From Pseudomonadota bacterium (GTDB lineage Bacteria > Desulfobacterota > Desulfovibrionia > Desulfovibrionales > Desulfovibrionaceae), in the NCBI GenBank assembly GCA_023433925.1, contig JAEYTO010000088.1:1-6834 (forward strand): 6,834 nt of DNA, read 5' to 3'. Shown here piece by piece: positions 5,862 to 6,834 of the stretch. A program made the translations under genes and the position numbers. A model generated the notes under the pieces. It did no database searches and was not told the DNA's origin. It saw only the letters and a list, made by a program, of their open reading frames with translations. Position 1 is the first letter of the stretch. Every line of letters begins with the position of its first letter.

Positions 5862-6781
5862 TGCTCAACGATCTCGCGTTCCTCGGCCAGATCGCGGTCA
5901 AGTCCTCGGCGGGCGTGCTCTTCGCGGCCCTGGGCGAGATCGTGGCCGAGCGCAGCGGCGTGCTCAACCTGGGCGTGGAGGGCATGATGCTCATGGGCGC
6001 GCTGGCCGGCGCGGCCACGGGCATGGCCACGGGCAGCCTGGCCCTGGCCGTTCTGGCCGGCATGGCCGCCGGGCTGCTCCTGTCCGCCGTGCACGCGGCC
6101 TTCGCCGTGAGCCTGGGCGCGAACCAGACCCTGTCCGGCCTGGCCCTGGCCATTCTGGGCACGGGCCTGGCCAGCTTCCTGGGCCGGCCCATCCTGGGCG
6201 AAGTGGGCGTGCGCTTCAAGCCCTGGGCCCTGCCGCTCTTGTCCGACATCCCCTGGCTCGGCCAGGTCCTGTTCCGCCAGACCGCGCCGGTCTACCTGGG
6301 CTACCTGCTCGTGCCGCTGCTCGGCTGGCTCCTGTTCCGCTCGCGCCTGGGCCTCATGGTGCGCGCCGCCGGCGAGGACGCGGTCTCGGCCGACGCCATG
6401 GGCGTGCATGTCGCGCGCATCCGCTGGGCCTGCACCCTGTTCGGCGGAGCCATGGCCGGACTTGGCGGAGCCTACCTATCGCTGGCCTACACGCCGGGCT
6501 GGAAGGAGAACATGACCGGCGGCCAGGGCTGGATCGCCATCGCCATGGTCATCTTCGCCACCTGGCGGCCCTGGCGCGCGGCGGCCGGCGCGCTCCTGTT
6601 CGGCCTGCTCACGGCGCTCCAGTTCTTCTTCCAGGCCACGGGCGTGCAGGTCGTGCCGGTGGTCGTGCTGCGCATGCTGCCGTACCTTTTGACCATCGCC
6701 GTACTCTGTGCGGTCATGCGCCTGGGCAAGGGCCAGGGCGGCGCGCCCGCCGGCCTGGGCCTGCCTTTCAGGCGGGAGTAG
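5861..6781 (+). CDS. ABC transporter permease 2, BPD_transp_2 family (NupQ/YufQ-like)
   Basis: A 306-residue inner-membrane permease, the partner half of the channel. Family landmarks are very clear: GEIVAERSGVLNLGVEGMML (25-44), GANQTLSGLALAILGTGLAS (86-105), LGLMVRAAGEDAVSADAMG (163-181, likely ATPase-coupling loop) and the segment 200-237 containing GLGGAYLSLAYTPGW and GWIAIAMVIFA. About nine hydrophobic segments are visible and the length is normal. Two adjacent in-frame ATGs exist at 5858 and 5861. AAGGAGG at 5847-5853 gives 4 nt or 7 nt spacing, so 5861 is preferred; from 5858 the protein gains one Met. The start shares a base with the permease 1 stop codon, so translation is coupled. 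It is the last gene seen of the operon and is complete, with TAG at 6779-6781. Confidence 0.93.
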   Translation: MLNDLAFLGQIAVKSSAGVLFAALGEIVAERSGVLNLGVEGMMLMGALAGAATGMATGSLALAVLAGMAAGLLLSAVHAAFAVSLGANQTLSGLALAILGTGLASFLGRPILGEVGVRFKPWALPLLSDIPWLGQVLFRQTAPVYLGYLLVPLLGWLLFRSRLGLMVRAAGEDAVSADAMGVHVARIRWACTLFGGAMAGLGGAYLSLAYTPGWKENMTGGQGWIAIAMVIFATWRPWRAAAGALLFGLLTALQFFFQATGVQVVPVVVLRMLPYLLTIAVLCAVMRLGKGQGGAPAGLGLPFRRE

Positions 6782-6789
6782 CAGGCAGT

Positions 6790-6834
6790 GGGGGGGGGGG
6801 GGGGGGGCGGCGGCGCCCCCGCCCCCCCCCCCCC
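6790..6834. repeat. Poly-G/poly-C palindrome at the window end
   Basis: Eighteen G (6790-6807) are followed by a short CGG-rich core and end in thirteen C (6822-6834). Around a centre between 6814 and 6815, bases 6795-6834 are self-complementary except for one C/C pair (6811/6818), and the symmetry may continue past the edge. It begins 8 nt after the permease 2 stop codon. It could be a hairpin at the operon end, but G-homopolymers beside a contig end are also a common sequencing or assembly fault. Confidence 0.6.

Noticed and set aside
1..6834. tRNA, rRNA, CRISPR array, transposase or phage genes
   Set aside because: No cloverleaf with a recognisable T-arm, no regularly spaced direct repeats, and no protein with such motifs is visible on either strand.

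Overview
The window is GC-rich DNA from what looks like a Gram-negative bacterium. Two Sec-type signal peptides, an outer-membrane beta-barrel protein ending in Phe and a periplasmic (non-lipoprotein) binding protein support this. The very high G/C at third codon positions and the style of the intergenic inverted repeats (positions 83-148 and 2408-2434) remind me of Desulfovibrionaceae. That placement is an inference from memory, not a search result.

Layout, all genes on the + strand: 1-435 is a long non-coding stretch rich in dyad symmetry, including a possible multi-branched RNA fold at 171-349. A small outer-membrane beta-barrel protein follows at 436-1071. A 186-base gap (1072-1257) holds a possible promoter and an 18-base dyad. 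Five genes then follow: a BMP-family substrate-binding protein (1258-2364), a purine-type phosphoribosyltransferase (2547-3197), a double-domain ABC ATPase (3202-4737) and two BPD_transp_2-family permeases (4737-5861 and 5861-6781). The last four genes are packed with 4-nt spacing or 1-nt stop/start overlaps, so they are almost certainly co-transcribed. The binding-protein gene is separated from them by 182 nt containing a perfect 13-bp hairpin. The window ends in a G-run/C-run palindrome that may be a hairpin or an assembly artefact.

How the genes work together: binding protein, ATPase and two permeases make a complete BMP/NupNOPQ-type ABC importer, a family known for nucleoside uptake. The phosphoribosyltransferase inside the operon suggests that the imported compound is, or yields, a purine base that is trapped as a nucleotide with PRPP. 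This is a coherent purine uptake and salvage operon. The transporter itself is a known type, and I do not see a new enzymatic system. The least explained parts are the structured 5' region, the hairpin between the binding-protein gene and the rest, the dyad upstream of the operon, and the terminal palindrome.
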